DNA from: Lactobacillus sp. 0.1XD8-4
Lineage (GTDB): Bacteria; Bacillota; Bacilli; Lactobacillales; Lactobacillaceae
NCBI RefSeq assembly: GCF_009663775.1
Contig: NZ_RDBR01000003.1
Location: 1-64,000, forward strand
Direction of reading: 5' to 3'
DNA length: 64,000 nt
Part shown: piece by piece, positions 61,607-64,000 of the stretch
Layout of the letters: every line of letters starts with the position of its first letter
Numbering within the stretch: position 1 is the first letter of the stretch
The notes under the pieces: generated by a model
Told to the model about the DNA's origin: nothing
What the model saw: the letters and a program-made list of their open reading frames with translations, nothing else
Database searches by the model: none
Translations under genes and position numbers: made by a program

Positions 61607-62724
61607 TTTACTTCCTCCTTCAAAGTGCCGTGCTCGATTTCAAAAATCGTTGGTTCGTCAATCAACTGTCGAGCAACATCACTTAAACTAGTCGTGGTTA
61701 AAAATGTCTGAACTTTATTTTGAATTGCCGTTAGTAGATGGGTTTGTCGAATTGTATCAAGCTCGGATAATACATCATCTAACAGTAATAGCGGATATTC
61801 ACCAGTCTGTTCTTTCATTAAGTCGATCTCAGCTAGCTTAACTGATAAGGCTGTCGTTCGCTGTTGTCCTTGTGACCCAAACGCTTGGACATTCTTATCA
61901 TTTACCAGAAAGCGAATGTCATCGCGGTGCGGTCCATAAATTGTCGTGCCTTGTTCGATTTCACGACTTTCATTATCCTGATACAACTTGAAAAGCTCTT
62001 GATAAGCTTGCTCAACCGTTGTTTCATCAGTAATTTTAAGTTGGTTTGCGTACTCTAGTTTTAACTTCTCTTTATGTAATGAAATTTCCTGATGTAAATC
62101 AGCTGCCCATTTTTCAAGGTGCTTTAAGAAGTGCTGTCGTGCCACAATTACTTCCGCACCAAAAGCAGCAAGCTGATCAGATAGTACGCCTAAAAGGACG
62201 CGATCAGTTTGTTGCTTATATTTTAGTTGTTTTAAATATTTATTTCTTTGTCGCAGCAAGGTCCGGTACTGCCCAGCATTATAAAGATATTTACTGCTCA
62301 TCTGACTAAATTCACGATCCATAAAATGACGTCGCAATGCAGGTGAACCTTTTACTAATGTGAGGTCTTCCGGAGCAAATAAAATTGCATTTAGCTGACC
62401 GATATACTGTGATAAGCGTGCCTGTTCAAGGTGATTTACCTTTGCCTTCTTCCCCTTGCTAGTAAACTGTATTTCAAGCGGTACCTTTCCCAGACTTTTT
62501 TGAACAGTTCCACTAATTAGCGCTGATTTTTCTTGCCAGTTAATAAGATCGCGATCATTGCTAGTACGATGACTCTTAGTAAGCGAAAGAACATAAATTG
62601 CTTCTAGCATATTGGTCTTTCCTTGTGCATTATGACCAATTAAAACGTTCACTCCAGGATTGAAGTGAACGGTAAGATCCTGATAATTTCGAAAGTAGTG
62701 TAAATGCAGCTCCGTCAGAATCAT
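61603..62724 (-). CDS. recF: DNA replication/repair protein RecF
   Basis: A 373-residue SMC-like ATPase: Walker [15 protein letters not shown] (about 31-44), coiled-coil middle, signature [14 protein letters not shown] and Walker [13 protein letters not shown]. It lies 8 bp after yaaA. Confidence 0.96.
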   Translation of the reverse strand: MILTELHLHYFRNYQDLTVHFNPGVNVLIGHNAQGKTNMLEAIYVLSLTKSHRTSNDRDLINWQEKSALISGTVQKSLGKVPLEIQFTSKGKKAKVNHLEQARLSQYIGQLNAILFAPEDLTLVKGSPALRRHFMDREFSQMSSKYLYNAGQYRTLLRQRNKYLKQLKYKQQTDRVLLGVLSDQLAAFGAEVIVARQHFLKHLEKWAADLHQEISLHKEKLKLEYANQLKITDETTVEQAYQELFKLYQDNESREIEQGTTIYGPHRDDIRFLVNDKNVQAFGSQGQQRTTALSVKLAEIDLMKEQTGEYPLLLLDDVLSELDTIRQTHLLTAIQNKVQTFLTTTSLSDVARQLIDEPTIFEIEHGTLKEEVK

Positions 62725-62732
62725 GCTTATCC

Positions 62733-62963
62733 CTACTTACTCTTAATAACAAATAATTGGTGGTCTGGGACTAATATTCTATCTTGAGGGTATAATTTGC
62801 GTCCACGTCGATCATCTGGTTCGTCATTTACTAATACAGTGTTTTCTTTTAAGAACCATTTTGCTGCCCCACCAGTCGGGATGATTCCTTCTTCTTTGAG
62901 CAACTGTCCTAATGTAATAAAAGGACTGTCAATCAATATTGACTTTTCTTCCAATTTTTTCAC
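62733..62963 (-). CDS. yaaA: S4-domain RNA-binding protein YaaA
   Basis: A 76-residue S4-like protein (ITLGQLLKEEGIIPTGGAAKWFLKENTVLVNDEPDDRRGRKLYP), normally between dnaN and recF. The start is ambiguous: GTG at 62963 has a poor ribosome site, while TTG at 62954 is well placed after TAGGTG, giving 73 residues. Confidence 0.9.
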   Translation of the reverse strand: MKKLEEKSILIDSPFITLGQLLKEEGIIPTGGAAKWFLKENTVLVNDEPDDRRGRKLYPQDRILVPDHQLFVIKSK

Positions 62964-63254
62964 CTACTTTTGTATATATTATACCACATAATTTAGTCTA
63001 AATTTGCGTTATTAGCCTTTCTGAGCGCATTAACTTTATTTAACCATTTTTTTCAAAATCAAGTTAAATTTGCTCTATGGTTAAAAATTTGAATATTAGC
63101 CAAAATCGCCACTTAAAATTATTCCTTGGCTAACTATAATCGATCCTATTTAAGTCTTTATTCAAAGAAATTAATTAATCAGCTTTTATTTTACTTGTAA
63201 AAAGTTAGTTAGAAGTTATAATTATATCTAATAATTTATTGGAGGTAAATTGAT
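62964..63254. other. Divergent spacer between yaaA and the SDR gene
   Basis: About 290 bp of AT-rich DNA containing the promoters of both divergent units. No DnaA box, no remnant of dnaN coding sequence that I can see. Confidence 0.6.
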
Positions 63255-64000
63255 ATGGATTTGGGTTTAACAGGAAAAACGGCCTTAATTACGGGTTCGA
63301 CTAAGGGGATCGGCAAGGCTATCGCGATTGAGATGGCAAAGGAAGGCGCAAATGTCATTATCAACGGTCGTAAGCAAACAGACGTTAATAATGTTGTCAA
63401 TGAAATCAAAAAACAATTCCCTGATACTAATCCACAAGGAGCTGCTTACGATATTTCACAAGCAGATCAACGCCAAGAACTGTTTGCCGCCATTCCAAGT
63501 GTTGATATTTTAGTAAATAACATGGGAATTTTTAAGCCAATGAATTACTTCGATATCTCAGAAGAAACCTGGCAACACTTTATCGATATTAACTTTTATT
63601 CTGGTAATGCTCTTGCTAAATTTTATCTCCCTAAAATGCTTGATAAGGATTTTGGCCGCATCATTTTTATCGCTAGCGAAGAAGCCGTCATGCCATCTGG
63701 TGAAATGCCACAATATAGTTTAACTAAGACCATGAACTTGTCATTAGCAAAGAGTCTATCGAAATTGACCAAGGGTACCCATGTAACTGTCAATACCATC
63801 ATGCCTGGTTCAACACTTACAGAAGGTGTTCAACAGATGCTTGTCGACATGTACAGCAATACAGATATTCCTGAAGATAAATGGGAAAGTGATTTTATGA
63901 AGAACCACCGACCTCTTTCCCAAATTCAACGTTTAATTCGTCCCGAAGAAGTCGGACGGTTCACTGCCTTTGTCGCTAGTCCTTACTCCTCATCATTTTC
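63255..64000 (+). CDS. Short-chain dehydrogenase/reductase (runs off the window)
   Basis: At least 248 residues of a classical SDR open at the window edge. Cofactor motif TGSTKGIG (14-21), NNMG, catalytic Ser in FIASEEAV and YxxxK as YSLTK, then NTIMPGSTLTEG. GGAGG precedes the ATG. Oxidoreductase of unknown substrate. It is on the strand opposite to the replication operon and occupies the position where dnaN would be expected. Confidence 0.9.
   Translation, partial: MDLGLTGKTALITGSTKGIGKAIAIEMAKEGANVIINGRKQTDVNNVVNEIKKQFPDTNPQGAAYDISQADQRQELFAAIPSVDILVNNMGIFKPMNYFDISEETWQHFIDINFYSGNALAKFYLPKMLDKDFGRIIFIASEEAVMPSGEMPQYSLTKTMNLSLAKSLSKLTKGTHVTVNTIMPGSTLTEGVQQMLVDMYSNTDIPEDKWESDFMKNHRPLSQIQRLIRPEEVGRFTAFVASPYSSSF

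Noticed and set aside
1-64000. CRISPR arrays, transposases, phage genes, rRNA operons
   Set aside because: No regularly spaced repeats of CRISPR type, no transposase or integrase frame and no rRNA sequence was seen; the repeats found are dispersed intergenic hairpins.

Overview
The window is low-GC Firmicute DNA from a heterofermentative lactobacillus. The best guess is Limosilactobacillus reuteri or a close relative. The reasons are a 390-residue iron-type 1,3-propanediol/alcohol dehydrogenase resembling the one known near the L. reuteri origin, ClpL, a SEC10/PgrA-like surface protein, and the order gyrA-gyrB-recF-yaaA / rpsF-ssb-rpsR-gdpP-rplI-dnaB / walRK-yycHI-walJ-htrA-rlmH, typical of the left arm of a Firmicute chromosome next to oriC. 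Housekeeping genes almost all lie on the minus strand, so replication probably enters from the right edge. The species call is inference from gene content, not a database match.

Layout: 0.1-10.8 kb holds a large surface protein, a MenC/NSAR-type enolase, clpL, and an aromatic-type aminotransferase with a D-2-hydroxyacid dehydrogenase behind a 23-residue aromatic-rich leader peptide and two attenuator hairpins. 10.8-22.1 kb is a peptide-pheromone quorum-sensing locus. One operon carries an L,D-transpeptidase, two tiny membrane peptides, a double-glycine pheromone that no standard gene caller would list, a histidine kinase and a LytTR regulator. Around it lie four promoters with the same paired operator (two 13-bp units, 21 bp apart, always exactly 27 bp from the -10 box). 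They drive a C39 peptide exporter with a small membrane protein, a paralogous small membrane protein, a secreted lysozyme + NlpC/P60 wall hydrolase, and an anchored secreted protein. 22.3-25.7 kb is a MacAB-like export system and small membrane ORFs. 25.8-31.5 kb is metabolic (ALDH, ProC-like, VOC, ADH, FMN reductase).

31.7-41.6 kb is rlmH, a cluster of seven DnaA boxes, an orphan TrpX-like binding protein behind a second leader-peptide attenuator (one Trp codon), a PgpA-like protein and the htrA-wal cluster. 41.7-47.2 kb carries three dispersed copies of one tRNA-Lys gene, the middle one decayed, separated by cassettes (a frameshifted HxlR regulator with two aldo/keto reductases; a MarR-regulated ABC exporter). 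47.2-51.5 kb has Fic, PPK2, a zinc-ribbon-like protein and an MFS transporter. 51.5-63 kb is the dnaB-to-yaaA core. Unexpectedly, a divergent short-chain dehydrogenase sits beside yaaA where dnaN/dnaA would be expected.

The strongest candidate for an undescribed system is the pheromone regulon at 10.8-20.7 kb: a secreted peptide appears to switch on its own exporter, two candidate immunity-like membrane proteins and a wall lytic enzyme, reminiscent of streptococcal fratricide. The two leader-peptide attenuators are a second theme.
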